A stretch of 64,000 nt of DNA from Sellimonas catena (GTDB taxonomy: Bacteria > Bacillota > Clostridia > Lachnospirales > Lachnospiraceae), in NCBI RefSeq assembly GCF_045063725.1, contig NZ_CP173695.1; one strand, 5' to 3'. Below the pieces are notes generated by a model, which saw nothing but the letters and a program-made list of their open reading frames with translations, was not told where the DNA came from and did not search any database. The translations under genes and the position numbers were made by a program. This document shows, piece by piece, positions 51,206 through 60,128 of this stretch. Positions within the stretch are counted from its first letter, which is position 1. Each line of letters begins with the position of its first letter.

Positions 51206-51658
51206 TCAAATCACGTCTGTTTTGATGATAGAAAAGCCATTTTTCAAATACATTTTGACTGCTCCCTGATTCCAGTCTGCAACCCGGAGAACGATTGGAG
51301 AAACGTGATTACTTTGCAGGTAAGAAATTGCAAATTGCAATAGCGCCTCCCCATATCCCATCCTTTGAAAGCTTTTTTCCACGATTAAATCATCAATTTC
51401 ATTATCATATATGGCAACCGAACCGATGAATCTGTTATCAATTTCAAGAACATAAATTTTTTCTTTTTTGAGTTGCAGTTCTTCCTTACTGTTGCAGCAA
51501 TCTACCGGAAATATCTGTAATGCTTTTCTCATATCCCTGAAACATTCGTTATAAATTCTCTTATACTCATGATAATTAACATCCGAATAATTTTTCATCG
51601 GCAGATCTGACACCATCGCTCCACCATGATATTCCATCGTATGCACTACAATTTTCAT
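51206..51658 (-). CDS. GNAT family N-acetyltransferase
   Basis: This 150-aa protein has a GNAT core: YVLEIDNRFIGSVAIYD, then FQRMGYGEALLQFAISYL for acetyl-CoA and NQGAVKMYLKNGFSIIK at the C terminus. The start follows AGGAGAAAGAAC. The substrate is unknown. It is one of several acetyltransferases between 51 and 56 kb. Confidence 0.87.
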   Translation of the reverse strand: MKIVVHTMEYHGGAMVSDLPMKNYSDVNYHEYKRIYNECFRDMRKALQIFPVDCCNSKEELQLKKEKIYVLEIDNRFIGSVAIYDNEIDDLIVEKSFQRMGYGEALLQFAISYLQSNHVSPIVLRVADWNQGAVKMYLKNGFSIIKTDVI

Positions 51659-51676
51659 GTTCTTTCTCCTAGTGTT

Positions 51677-52492
51677 TTATCGATCTAAAGATTCTATTTT
51701 CTGATACACCTTTTCTGACCAGTCCCAGATGTCTTTGCAATCATTTTCTAAATAAATGACCCTGCCCGCTAAATTATCCGGTACTTCCTGCTCAATATCT
51801 TGTTCCCATTCAGCCGGAACAATCACAGCCAAACACCAGTCTTTCAAACTAAGTTCATCTCTTATTTTCAGAGGAAGAACACCGTCAAAAACTACATTCG
51901 GATGACGAATCAGATCCTCATATCGAAAATAAAACCGGACTCCCGGCGTAAAGTCCCTGCTTAAATCCTGCTCTGTCGGAAATCTGTCAAGCTTTCTTTC
52001 CATTACCAGTCTGTCTCCCGCCTGACAGTTTCCCCATGTGAACATGATATATTCAAAATAGTCTGCCGGGTCATTGGCTGCATTTCTTTTTTCCGCCATC
52101 AGTTCATTTACTGTTAAGTTTCTTGCACGTAAAGCGGAAAGAAGACGACCTGATTTTAAAATTTTTAATGCATTTTCCAGAGAGGTGGTATGACATACAA
52201 ACTTTGTACAGCATCCTTTTCTGTACCGGCATGCTGTACACTCGGTAATTTTCTCCGGAACTGGAACACGCTGAAATTTTTCTTTTTCTAAAATACTATT
52301 CTCTATTGTTTGTAAAAGTTGTTTATCTTCACAAATCAGCTGACATTTTCTTCCATACATGCTTTCATAATCGATGAACTCAATAATTGTCCTGATTTCC
52401 CAGTCAGAAACCTGAGGATAATTGGAAAGCTTTTTATATAGTACACCATCCCAAACTTCTGTATAATCATACTTTCCTATTTTAATGATCAT
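51677..52492 (-). CDS. Cysteine-rich protein of unknown function
   Basis: This 271-aa protein has a Cys cluster (CTACRYRKGCC, about residues 86-96) followed by FVCHTTSLENALKILKSGRLLSALRARNL. The His-Thr...Ile-Leu-x-x-Gly-x-Leu pattern recalls the NAD-binding start of ADP-ribosyltransferase-like folds such as DarT and 2'-phosphotransferase, but no catalytic Glu can be assigned with confidence. The rest (DFTPGVRFYFRYEDLIRHPNVVFDG) is not recognised. It lies 18 bases upstream of a GNAT gene. Confidence 0.7.
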   Translation of the reverse strand: MIIKIGKYDYTEVWDGVLYKKLSNYPQVSDWEIRTIIEFIDYESMYGRKCQLICEDKQLLQTIENSILEKEKFQRVPVPEKITECTACRYRKGCCTKFVCHTTSLENALKILKSGRLLSALRARNLTVNELMAEKRNAANDPADYFEYIMFTWGNCQAGDRLVMERKLDRFPTEQDLSRDFTPGVRFYFRYEDLIRHPNVVFDGVLPLKIRDELSLKDWCLAVIVPAEWEQDIEQEVPDNLAGRVIYLENDCKDIWDWSEKVYQKIESLDR

Positions 52493-52503
52493 AGTCTTGC
52501 TTC

Positions 52504-52965
52504 CTATCTCTCTCGATGTACATACATCCTCGTCATCTCTTCTTCTCCGTCTCCCTGCACCATACAGTAGAATTCCCAGCCATACCGTTCATAAAAGGAG
52601 TCATGGTCTGTGATGAGATAGAGCGTATCGATACCTTTTTCTTTCATGTCCCGGCAGACAGTCTCCAGCATCTTTCCTGCAATCCCGCGGCATCGAAATT
52701 CTTCTTCCACGTATACCGCGCAGACATTTGGTGTCAGATCTTTTCTGTCATGGAAATCATTTTCAATCACTCCGATTCCACCGATGATCTGTTCTTCTTT
52801 TACAGCCAGATACCACTGCGGCACCGGATTTTCACTGTTCAGACTTTCTTCTATGCTTTCCAGATATGCATCCACCGGAACATTCCACTTTTCATGAAAC
52901 CACTGTGCTGCTTTCTGCTTCCACTGCGGTTTCTCTCTTAAATTCATGATATGGTACTCACACAT
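52504..52965 (-). CDS. GNAT family N-acetyltransferase
   Basis: This 153-aa protein has WYLAVKEEQIIGGIGVI, the acetyl-CoA loop VEEEFRCRGIAGKMLETV and HDSFYERYGWEF, in normal GNAT order. The start follows GGGAGAGAAAAACG. It is 11 bases upstream of the Cys-rich gene, so these are probably co-transcribed. The substrate is unknown. Confidence 0.87.
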   Translation of the reverse strand: MCEYHIMNLREKPQWKQKAAQWFHEKWNVPVDAYLESIEESLNSENPVPQWYLAVKEEQIIGGIGVIENDFHDRKDLTPNVCAVYVEEEFRCRGIAGKMLETVCRDMKEKGIDTLYLITDHDSFYERYGWEFYCMVQGDGEEEMTRMYVHRER

Positions 52966-52995
52966 CGTTTTTCTCTCCCATGTTTCACTTTACTT

Positions 52996-53679
52996 CTATT
53001 GTTTTTTCAGATAGTTTTGCGTGTATGCACAAACGGCAAAGCATTTCCCGCACAGGTCTGTATCAATTCCGGTGCTGGCGTACATAATCTCTTTCTGCTT
53101 CTGATAGCATCGGTTGACATCGACAATCTCTTCCCGCTCCATTCCTGCACTCCAGAGGGTTCCTTTCAGTGCTCCTGCCGGACAGTGCTGAACGCAAAGT
53201 GAACATCCGCCGCATCTGGATTTCTCCATCGGCTGTGCACATTCTAAAGGCACATCCGTCAAAAGGGAGGAAATCCTGATAGCTGAACCATATTCCGGCG
53301 TCACCAGCAGGCAGTTTTTCCCGATCCATCCAAGCCCTGCCCGGACGGCCACTGTTTTATGCGGAGTCTCAGAACGGTTTTCTTCATTTACTTTTACACG
53401 GTCTGTTGTCTGCGCCCAGGCATTGTACCCCTGTTCTTTCAGAAATGTTTCCCCTGCCGTTACAATCGCATTTAATTTCGCATTTAAGCTTCCATACAGC
53501 TCATAATATTCTTTTGTCGGAGCTGTTTTTAAATCCTCAATGACATGCTTCGGGATGGGAACCGCAACTGAAATCCCTGCCGGAAAACGGCACACCTGAA
53601 CCGGGCGCATATCCCCGATTCCGACCAGCGCTGCTCCCTGTTCATAAAGCACCTGTTTCACCTGTTCTGTGATATTCAT
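52996..53679 (-). CDS. QueG-like 4Fe-4S double-cluster protein
   Basis: This 227-aa protein resembles the C-terminal part of epoxyqueuosine reductase QueG: LGWIGKNCLLVTPEYGSAIRI, then the cluster motifs CGGCSLCVQHCPAGAL and CGKCFAVCAYTQNYL. It lacks the long QueG N and C termini (about 370 aa in QueG), so it is a shorter 4Fe-4S reductase homologue of unknown substrate. The start at 53679 follows GGAAGGTGAGAGCT. Confidence 0.82.
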   Translation of the reverse strand: MNITEQVKQVLYEQGAALVGIGDMRPVQVCRFPAGISVAVPIPKHVIEDLKTAPTKEYYELYGSLNAKLNAIVTAGETFLKEQGYNAWAQTTDRVKVNEENRSETPHKTVAVRAGLGWIGKNCLLVTPEYGSAIRISSLLTDVPLECAQPMEKSRCGGCSLCVQHCPAGALKGTLWSAGMEREEIVDVNRCYQKQKEIMYASTGIDTDLCGKCFAVCAYTQNYLKKQ

Positions 53680-53706
53680 AGCTCTCACCTTCCTGTGCCG
53701 GATCAG

Positions 53707-54348
53707 TTAGTTTAGGGTAGAATTACTGATTATATAAAATGCCTCCTGGCTTGGCTGAACTTTCTTCTCTTTCGGCTCAAACATCTGATCAAACTCTTCG
53801 ATTTTATCCATATCAATTTCAAAAGCCGGACTTTCTCTGTAGTACCATGTTCTTCCATCCAGCACTCCCGGTTTTAACTCTTTTACCATCATTCCGGTCG
53901 GGAAGATCCCGCCTTCCAGACAGACAGAAAACCGTTTACAGCTCTTAAATCCACGAGCCACGTAATTATTCGGATCTCCCATAATGACAATCACATCATA
54001 GCCCATTTTTTCCGCAATCTCAAAGGAAGCTTCCAGAAGCTGTTTCCCGATTCCTTTTCTCTGGTACTCAGGAAGGACACTGAGCGGGCCGAATGTCAGC
54101 ACTTTCTTTTCCTCGCCCGATTCATCTGTCAGCCTTGCAATCGTATACATGACATTTGCCACGATCCGGCCGTCCAGCTCGGCAATCAGATCCAGTTCCG
54201 GCACAAAGTCCTCATGAGTTCTGAGTTCATGTGCTACATAATGTTCCGAACATCCCGGAACATACACATTCCAGAATGCTTCCCGGATCAGATTTTCCAC
54301 CTCTTTATAGTCCTGTTTTTCCTCCTTTCTGATTTTCAACATTTCCAT
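53707..54348 (-). CDS. GNAT family N-acetyltransferase
   Basis: This 213-aa protein (YhbS/Eis-like group) has FGPLSVLPEYQRKGIGKQLLEASFE as acetyl-CoA loop and VIVIMGDPNNYVARGFKSCKRF after it. The ATG at 54348 follows CGAGGTG by 6 bases. It overlaps no neighbour and lies 16 bases downstream of the CmpB-type membrane protein gene. The substrate is unknown. Confidence 0.87.
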   Translation of the reverse strand: MEMLKIRKEEKQDYKEVENLIREAFWNVYVPGCSEHYVAHELRTHEDFVPELDLIAELDGRIVANVMYTIARLTDESGEEKKVLTFGPLSVLPEYQRKGIGKQLLEASFEIAEKMGYDVIVIMGDPNNYVARGFKSCKRFSVCLEGGIFPTGMMVKELKPGVLDGRTWYYRESPAFEIDMDKIEEFDQMFEPKEKKVQPSQEAFYIISNSTLN

Positions 54349-54364
54349 CGTTTTCACCTCGAAC

Positions 54365-54898
54365 TTATTTTAAAATCAATGCCGCAACATCGATGATAAA
54401 CAGCACTGCCAGAACTCCTGTCAGCACAGAAAATGCCTTCTCCGGAATTTTCTTTGTCAGCCTGACAAACAGCGGCTGCAGCACATACAGAAAAATCATT
54501 CCTCCAATACCAAAACGGATACTTGGATTCAGCGCGATCCGCCCCTGAAAGTTAAAGGCAAACCGGGTATAATCCCACATCCAGCCGCCGGAAGTAAATT
54601 CCATAATATAACTTCCGATCAATTCTACCACCGTGGTAATCACAACAATTCCCACAAATACCAGAAGCGGCGTCGCCAGAATCTTCCCCAGATAAATCTT
54701 CTTTTTCTGAAGACCTCCCAGTGTAAAAATCAAAATCAGTGCTCCGAAGCCGTAGATCACACAATACGGGCCAAACAGCACTCCTCTGTTGGAGAAGCCC
54801 CAGCGGTACACAACGACTTCCAAAAACACCTCATAAATCCATCCAATCATAGAATAAAGCATAAAATAGAAAAAATATTCCTGTACTTTTCTTTTCAT
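54365..54898 (-). CDS. CmpB-family membrane protein
   Basis: This 177-aa protein has about five membrane helices and the family pattern YSMIGWIYEVFLEVV, NRGVLFGPYCVIYGFGA and WMWDYTRFAFNFQGRIAL. It is commonly annotated as a putative ABC-transporter permease (ABC_trans_CmpB), although no ATPase or binding protein is adjacent and the annotation is not supported by function. The start follows GGGGACGGTT. Confidence 0.82.
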   Translation of the reverse strand: MKRKVQEYFFYFMLYSMIGWIYEVFLEVVVYRWGFSNRGVLFGPYCVIYGFGALILIFTLGGLQKKKIYLGKILATPLLVFVGIVVITTVVELIGSYIMEFTSGGWMWDYTRFAFNFQGRIALNPSIRFGIGGMIFLYVLQPLFVRLTKKIPEKAFSVLTGVLAVLFIIDVAALILK

Positions 54899-54948
54899 AA
54901 CCGTCCCCTTTCGTTTTCTCCTTTTGTCATCTTTTACGGTCTCTTTCT

Positions 54949-55137
54949 TTACATCTGCTTTCGCACAACCCGGTATTCATCCCCGTTCCGATAATACGGA
55001 CAGGAATAATGCGGCTCCATACGCAGCCGGACATAATCGTCTTCATCCATCGCGGCATCACAGACATATTCGTCATACTCTTCATCATAAATATAGTAAG
55101 CACAGCTGCTACAGCTCTGTGCAGATTGATTTCCCAT
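54949..55137 (-). CDS. DUF6472-like small Cys-rich protein
   Basis: This 62-aa acidic protein has Cys residues in SCSSCAYYIYDEEYDEYVCD and SCPYYRNGDEYRVVRKQM. The spacing suggests a small metal or Fe-S site. It resembles the DUF6472 family seen in Clostridia, whose function is unknown. The start follows AGAGGAGGGAACGTCA. Confidence 0.75.
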   Translation of the reverse strand: MGNQSAQSCSSCAYYIYDEEYDEYVCDAAMDEDDYVRLRMEPHYSCPYYRNGDEYRVVRKQM

Positions 55138-55302
55138 TGACGTTCCCTCCTCTTCTCTGTCATTTCTGCTATCAGTGTATCATATCAGGGCTTTTAAGAA
55201 AAGCAAGGAAACATTCCGTTTCTCATTTTCTTCCATATCTCTTTCTTTTTTCTCTGACTCCTTGTAAAATAGAAAAAAACAGGCGGAGATCAGGAGGGAA
55301 CA

Positions 55303-55755
55303 ATGGAAATCAAAGAATATTTCAGCACAAAATATCAGGCACACTGGCTTGAGGAAATCAGGCAAAGCGACTGGAGCGCAGGTCAGTTTCTCTATGAACT
55401 GTTGAGCAAGAATGAGATCCATGAATTCTGCGGTAATCATGTGAGACTTTTTCTTCTGACAGAAGGCAAAAAGCTGGTCTCATTCTGCACCTTATCAGAC
55501 ATCGATGACATCAAAAATACAGACCTTGGTCCCTGGATCGGATTTGTCTATACCTTCCCGCAGTACAGAGGCCACCGGTATATGGGACTTCTTCTGGATC
55601 ATGCGTGCAGGACTGCAAAAGAGGACGGCGCAGGAGAAGTGTTCATCGCTACCGGAGAAACCGGGCTGTATGAAACATACGGATATTCCTTTTATCAGAT
55701 GATGGAAAATGCTGTTGGTGTCATGTCCAGAGTCTACCGAAAAGATCTGTCATGA
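55303..55755 (+). CDS. GNAT family N-acetyltransferase
   Basis: This 150-aa protein has FVYTFPQYRGHRYMGLLLDHAC as the acetyl-CoA loop and GLYETYGYSFYQMM near the end. The start follows CAGGAGGGAACA. It is the only plus-strand gene in this stretch and is followed by a bidirectional terminator. The substrate is unknown. Confidence 0.87.
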   Translation: MEIKEYFSTKYQAHWLEEIRQSDWSAGQFLYELLSKNEIHEFCGNHVRLFLLTEGKKLVSFCTLSDIDDIKNTDLGPWIGFVYTFPQYRGHRYMGLLLDHACRTAKEDGAGEVFIATGETGLYETYGYSFYQMMENAVGVMSRVYRKDLS

Positions 55756-55775
55756 GAAACAATCTTCATGCATAA

Positions 55776-55820
55776 AAAAACAGAGCCTGTCCCAAAACAG
55801 ACCCTGTTTTTTCTTTTTTT
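55776..55820. terminator. Bidirectional terminator
   Basis: AAAAACAG (55776-55783) and CTGTTTTT (55804-55811) with an inner CTGT/ACAG helix lie between convergent genes, with T runs on both strands. Confidence 0.75.
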
Positions 55821-56922
55821 ACCCCCATACTTCTTCCGCGATCTCTTTTACAAGCGCAAGTTTTGCCCACTGTTCTTCCTCAGTCAGCTTATTCCCGATC
55901 TCGCAGGAAGCGAATCCACACTGCGGGCTTAAATACAGCCGGTCAAGGGGAATGTATTTTGCCGCCTCATAAATCCGTTTTTTCACTTCTTCTTTCTCTT
56001 CCAGAACCGGTGACTTTGTTGTAATCAGTCCAAGTACTACCTTTTTCTCTCCGGTCACTTCCGCAAGCGGTGCAAAGCTTCCGGAACGCTCATCGTCATA
56101 TTCCAGATAGAATGCGTCTACCTGTTCTTCTCCGAACAGCGGTTTTGCAATCGGATCGTAAGCTCCACTGCTGAAGTATGCGGAATGATAATTCCCCCTG
56201 CAGACATGTGTTGTAATCACCAGATCCTCCGGCTGATTCTGGATGGCCAGATTGTTGACTTTTACAAATTTCTCTGCACTTTCCTGGATTTCTTCCCTGC
56301 TTCCGGCAAATCCTTCCGCCACAAGAAGTCCCCAGGTACAGTCGTCAAGCTGAAGATTCCGGCATCCCGCATCATACAGATTCCGGATCACTTTCCGGTA
56401 GCCTTCTGCGATATCCTCCATCAGTTCCTCGTCCGTCTTATAAAACTTTCTTGTCTGTTCCAGATTTCCCGGAATCAGCATCTGGGCAAAAAACTGGGCC
56501 GGTGCCGGAATCGTCTGTTTTGCCACGGTATGCTCATCTTCCAGCGCTTTGACAAACCGGAAATGCTCTACAAACGGATGTGTGCCCACCCGGATTTTTC
56601 CGGTCAGCCAGGTATCATCGAGCATTGCATCTTCTCCCTGAAAAGCGATGCCCTGTTCTGTCTTTTTATGAGCCACTCCCTCAAATCCCCACATAAAGTC
56701 CAGATGCCATGTGGATCGGCGGAATTCTCCATCTGTAATCACATGATATCCTGCCTCTTTCTGCTTCTTTACCAGATCCCGGATCGCCTCATCCTCCACA
56801 GCCTTTAATTCCTCTGCTGTAATTTTTCCTTCTTCCAGTGCTTTCCTTGCCTCCTTTAATTTTTCCGGGCGTAAAAAGCTTCCTACATAATCATATCGAA
56901 ACGGTGCATGTTGTTTTGCCAT
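55819..56922 (-). CDS. MetE C-terminal-like methyltransferase (YxjG/YxjH type)
   Basis: This 367-aa protein matches the catalytic (C-terminal) half of cobalamin-independent methionine synthase: YDYVGSFLRPEKLKEAR, ITDGEFRRSTWHLDF, LQLDDCTWG, THVCRGNYHS (zinc-site His and Cys), FYLEYDDERSGSF and LSPQCGFAS (Cys). It may make methionine from homocysteine using another methyl donor. I chose the ATG at 56922, which follows GGAGGAAGACATC; upstream in-frame residues overlap a terminator. The LysR gene lies upstream and may control it. Confidence 0.9.
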   Translation of the reverse strand: MAKQHAPFRYDYVGSFLRPEKLKEARKALEEGKITAEELKAVEDEAIRDLVKKQKEAGYHVITDGEFRRSTWHLDFMWGFEGVAHKKTEQGIAFQGEDAMLDDTWLTGKIRVGTHPFVEHFRFVKALEDEHTVAKQTIPAPAQFFAQMLIPGNLEQTRKFYKTDEELMEDIAEGYRKVIRNLYDAGCRNLQLDDCTWGLLVAEGFAGSREEIQESAEKFVKVNNLAIQNQPEDLVITTHVCRGNYHSAYFSSGAYDPIAKPLFGEEQVDAFYLEYDDERSGSFAPLAEVTGEKKVVLGLITTKSPVLEEKEEVKKRIYEAAKYIPLDRLYLSPQCGFASCEIGNKLTEEEQWAKLALVKEIAEEVWG

Positions 56923-56998
56923 GATGTCTTCCTCCATTCTTTTCCTGTCAGTTTTCTGATGGGTTTCAGTATACCGCTTCTCCATCCATTTGAAAAAT

Positions 56999-57045
56999 AC
57001 AAAAAAACAGCGTTCCGCCATAGCGTAAAACTATGACAGACGCTG
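56999..57045 (-). terminator. Terminator of the LysR gene
   Basis: On the minus strand CAGCGT...ACGCTG with an inner CATAG/CTATG helix is followed by seven T residues. The 5' arm lies within the last LysR codons (stop at 57031-57033). Confidence 0.8.
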
Positions 57046-57948
57046 TATGTGTGGAATATGCTGTTTTAAAGCTTCCATATATGCTTTCCCGTAACGGCTC
57101 AGCGGCATGTTTTTCTGCGTGATGGTGCCGATCCGCATCTTCTCATCCACATCCAGAGGCCGTGCAATGATATTTTCCCCGTTCAGCTCTTTACTGATCA
57201 CTCCGGAACTGACCGTATATCCGTTAAGTCCGATCACCAGATTAAACAATGTTGCCCGGTCCCGGACTTTGATGTTTTTCCTGCGGTCCAGCGTGCTTAA
57301 AATCTCTTCCGAAAAATAGAAGGAATTGTATTCTCCCTGCTCAAAGGAAAGATACGGATAGTCCGCCAGATCGTCAAGCGTTACCATCTCCTCCCCTGCC
57401 AGCGGGTGCTCTGCTGACAGAAACACATGGGGTTTTGCCACAAATAGTTCACGGAATACCAGTCCGTTCATCCGGATCATCTTCTGAATGATTTCTTCAT
57501 TTTTGGAGGAAGTATAGAGGATTCCGATCTCACTTTTCAGCCGGCTGACATCCTCGATAATCTCGTAGGTCTGGGTTTCTCTCAGCGTAAAATCGTACTT
57601 TTTCCCGCCAAATTCACGTATCACATCCACAAAGGCGTTGACCGCGAAAGAATAATGCTGACAGGAGACGGAAAATCTGGAACGCCGTTCTTTCTTGTTC
57701 AAAAAGCGCTCTTCCAGAAGGCTGGTCTGCTCCAGAACCTGTCTTGCATATGCGAGAAATTCATCACCCTCATTGGAAATCGTCACGCCCTTGTTGGTGC
57801 GGTGAAAAATCGTGATCTGCATCTCCTTTTCCAGTTCCCGGATGGCATTGGTGAGACTTGGCTGCGAAACAAAAAGCTGCCTTGCCGCCTCTGTAATATT
57901 TCCTGTCTCCGCCACGGTCACAATATATCTTAACTGCTGTAATGTCAT
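57031..57948 (-). CDS. LysR-family transcriptional regulator
   Basis: This 305-aa regulator has an N-terminal winged helix (LQQLRYIVTVAETGNITEAARQL, then SQPSLTNAIRELEKEM) and a periplasmic-binding-like effector domain. It resembles the CysB/YtlI sulfur-metabolism branch. It is adjacent to the MetE-like gene in the same direction, so control of methionine synthesis is a reasonable inference. It has its own promoter and terminator. Confidence 0.9.
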   Translation of the reverse strand: MTLQQLRYIVTVAETGNITEAARQLFVSQPSLTNAIRELEKEMQITIFHRTNKGVTISNEGDEFLAYARQVLEQTSLLEERFLNKKERRSRFSVSCQHYSFAVNAFVDVIREFGGKKYDFTLRETQTYEIIEDVSRLKSEIGILYTSSKNEEIIQKMIRMNGLVFRELFVAKPHVFLSAEHPLAGEEMVTLDDLADYPYLSFEQGEYNSFYFSEEILSTLDRRKNIKVRDRATLFNLVIGLNGYTVSSGVISKELNGENIIARPLDVDEKMRIGTITQKNMPLSRYGKAYMEALKQHIPHIQRLS

Positions 57949-57993
57949 CTTCCGTTACCTGCTTTCTGTCCGGGTACATTTCCCTGATTAAAA

Positions 57994-58014
57994 GGGCAGC
58001 GTCAATCGCTGCCC
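57994..58014 (-). other. Leader hairpin of the LysR transcript
   Basis: GGGCAGCG-N5-CGCTGCCC, followed on the minus strand by TTTT, lies between the LysR promoter and its start. It may end upstream transcription or regulate read-through into lysR. Confidence 0.5.
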
Positions 58015-58024
58015 CTGGCTTAAA

Positions 58025-58053
58025 AGTATATAGGAAAGATAAGATTTTGTCAA
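58025..58053 (-). promoter_or_regulatory. Promoter of the LysR gene
   Basis: Minus-strand TTGACA (58048-58053) and TATACT (58025-58030), spacer 17. Confidence 0.7.
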
Positions 58054-58071
58054 TTTGCCTTCTCTGGATTC

Positions 58072-59108
58072 TTACTTCCAGATCCAGCACAATCCGTTAT
58101 AAAAATATTCCATCGCATACTCCCCGTTATGAGTGCCGCCTTCCTGTTCGAGGAAATAAAGGTTGCCCTCCCCTTCATTGTCCGTATAACGGAATGTTCC
58201 GCTGTTTTCGCCTGCCATTGCCTCAATCTGGTTTTTGAAAGAGGAATAGGCAAAATCATCCGTACCGGATGCCGCAAAAATAAAGAAATCATCCCAGTCA
58301 TGTCCAGAATCCTGTACCATCGACGCCATAACTTCTCCATCGTTCGTAAGGCTTCCGCTGGACGGCATGAAGTAGCGGAAATAATCCAGACAGTACTCAA
58401 ATGTCCTCCATGTTGCTACAGATCCCATGGAGAATCCACAGAATGCCCGGTGGTCTCTCGATGCCCGCAGCCCTTCCGGCGAAGTTTCCTCCGCATAGGT
58501 GCTGTAAGTCCCCTCGACAGCCGGAATCAGATCGTTAACCAGCTCATTGTGATAATTCTCGGTCAGCTGAAGTGCCAGAGAATAATCGGCACTGTCCTCT
58601 TCACTTTCATTATTGTAAGTCGGGCAGACCACAATCATCGGCTCGATTTTCCCGTCTGCCATGGCATTGTCCAGCACATTTTTAAATCATTCGGCCGGTC
58701 CGGCGTTCCCAGATAGGTCGTCTCGTTGCTCCATCCACCGTGCATCAGATAAAAGACATTATAAGCTGTCTCCTCCGAATACCCATAAGGCAGATAGACG
58801 ATTGCCCGTTTGTGAAGCACCTCTTCTTCCTCTTCATAGGTCATGGACTCGTAGGTATCATATTCCAGCTCCACGAGCGTTCCCTGCTGATCCGCTTCCT
58901 CAAAATATTCCTGCGGAATCTGCGCCAGTTCTCCCGGAAGACTTCCGCTTGTCACCTGACCCTCCGCTATTGTACTGTCTGTTTCTTCGGATACAACGGT
59001 TTCCTGTTTTTCTGCTGTATCATCCACCGTATCGCTTTGTTCCTGCTCACATCCTGCCAGAAGCATCAGCGCTGCCAGAAGTCCGACCAGTACTTTGCTC
59101 TTTTTCAT
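58072..59108 (-). pseudogene. Lipoprotein esterase (CE1/esterase D type), apparent frameshift
   Basis: The gene encodes a lipoprotein (signal peptide and lipobox LMLLAGC) with an acidic linker and an alpha/beta-hydrolase domain: YNVFYLMHGGWSNETTY (oxyanion region), GFSMGSVATW (Ser nucleophile), and HNGEYAMEYFYNGL (His) near the end. It resembles extracellular feruloyl or acetyl-xylan esterases. Around 58675-58690 the sequence GAT TTA AAA ATG lacks one A; a -1 shift on T_TTA_AAA restores DLKNVLDNAMADG. The two halves read 59108-58635 and 58677-58072. Either a sequencing error in an A run, a real lesion or slippage. Confidence 0.8.
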
Positions 59109-59160
59109 CGCAATTTCAGCCTCCTGCCTCTTTTTGATTCACTATTTTTGTTCTCAAAAA

Positions 59161-60012
59161 TCAATCGTGAATCTTATAGTTTGCAAGCAGCATCTCTGCA
59201 ATTCCAGGTGCTTCCGGATCGTGTTTTCCCTTTCCGGTATCCATTGCACGGATTGCGTTCATCTCTTCTTCTGTCAGTTCAAAATCAAAGAGATCGATAT
59301 TTCCCGCAATTCGTTCCGGATTTGTTGATCTCGGAAGAATAATCAGACCTTCCTGAAGTTCAAAACGAAGAACAATCTGTCCGGCATTTTTGCCGTATTT
59401 TTCTGCAATCTTTGTCACTGCCGGATGAGAAAGCATTGCAGCATTTCCACTTCCCAACGGCTGATATGCTTCAATTTTCACATCATGTTCTGCAAGTAAT
59501 GCTTTTAATTCTTTCTGCTGGAAAAACGGGTTGCATTCCACCTGATTAACTGCCGGAATGGTGGATGCCTGCGGCAGAAATTCTTTCCAGATCTTCGGAG
59601 TCATGTTGCTTACGCCGATTGATTTCAGGACACCATCTTCCTTTGCTTCCTCAAGAGCCTTCCAGGCTCCTGCCACGTCTCCGTACGGCTGATGCAGAAG
59701 ATACAGGTCAATGTAGTCCATCCCCAGTTTTTCCAGAGAAGCCGCAAGGCCTTTCTTTGCCGCTTCATATCCATAATCCTGAAGCCAGAGCTTACTTGTG
59801 ATAAAAATTTCTTCTCTCGGGATTCCGCTGTCCCTTACTGCCTTTCCGACATCAGACTCGTTAAAATATGCCGCCGCAGTATCGATATGGCGGTATCCTG
59901 CCTTCAGGGCCTGAAGAACCGCATCATAAGTCGGTCCGTCATTTGGAATCGTAAATACGCCGAATCCTACTGCCGGTATTTTGTTGCCATCATTTAATGT
60001 AATCGTATACAT
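59161..60012 (-). CDS. Aldo/keto reductase
   Basis: This 283-aa NADPH-dependent reductase has the catalytic tetrad in ARHIDTAAAYFNE (Asp, Tyr), FITSKLW (Lys) and LYLLHQPYG (His), with the C-terminal NADPH motif ILPRSTNPERIAGN. It would reduce aldehydes or 2,5-diketo-type substrates. The ATG at 60012 follows AAAGGGAGTGAACAGT; upstream frame extension has no similarity. Confidence 0.93.
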   Translation of the reverse strand: MYTITLNDGNKIPAVGFGVFTIPNDGPTYDAVLQALKAGYRHIDTAAAYFNESDVGKAVRDSGIPREEIFITSKLWLQDYGYEAAKKGLAASLEKLGMDYIDLYLLHQPYGDVAGAWKALEEAKEDGVLKSIGVSNMTPKIWKEFLPQASTIPAVNQVECNPFFQQKELKALLAEHDVKIEAYQPLGSGNAAMLSHPAVTKIAEKYGKNAGQIVLRFELQEGLIILPRSTNPERIAGNIDLFDFELTEEEMNAIRAMDTGKGKHDPEAPGIAEMLLANYKIHD

Positions 60013-60128
60013 ACTGTTCACTCCCTTTTGTGCTGAGATCAATCTGTTGCTTTCGATTTTATTATAAATCCCGGATCTCCACATCAGAAGTATCTTTTGG
60101 TTTGGCAGTATATACCGAAAGGTTTCTT

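Noticed and set aside
54365..54898. ABC transporter permease in the strict sense
   Set aside because: The family name suggests it, but no ATP-binding or substrate-binding gene is adjacent, so only the domain label is kept.
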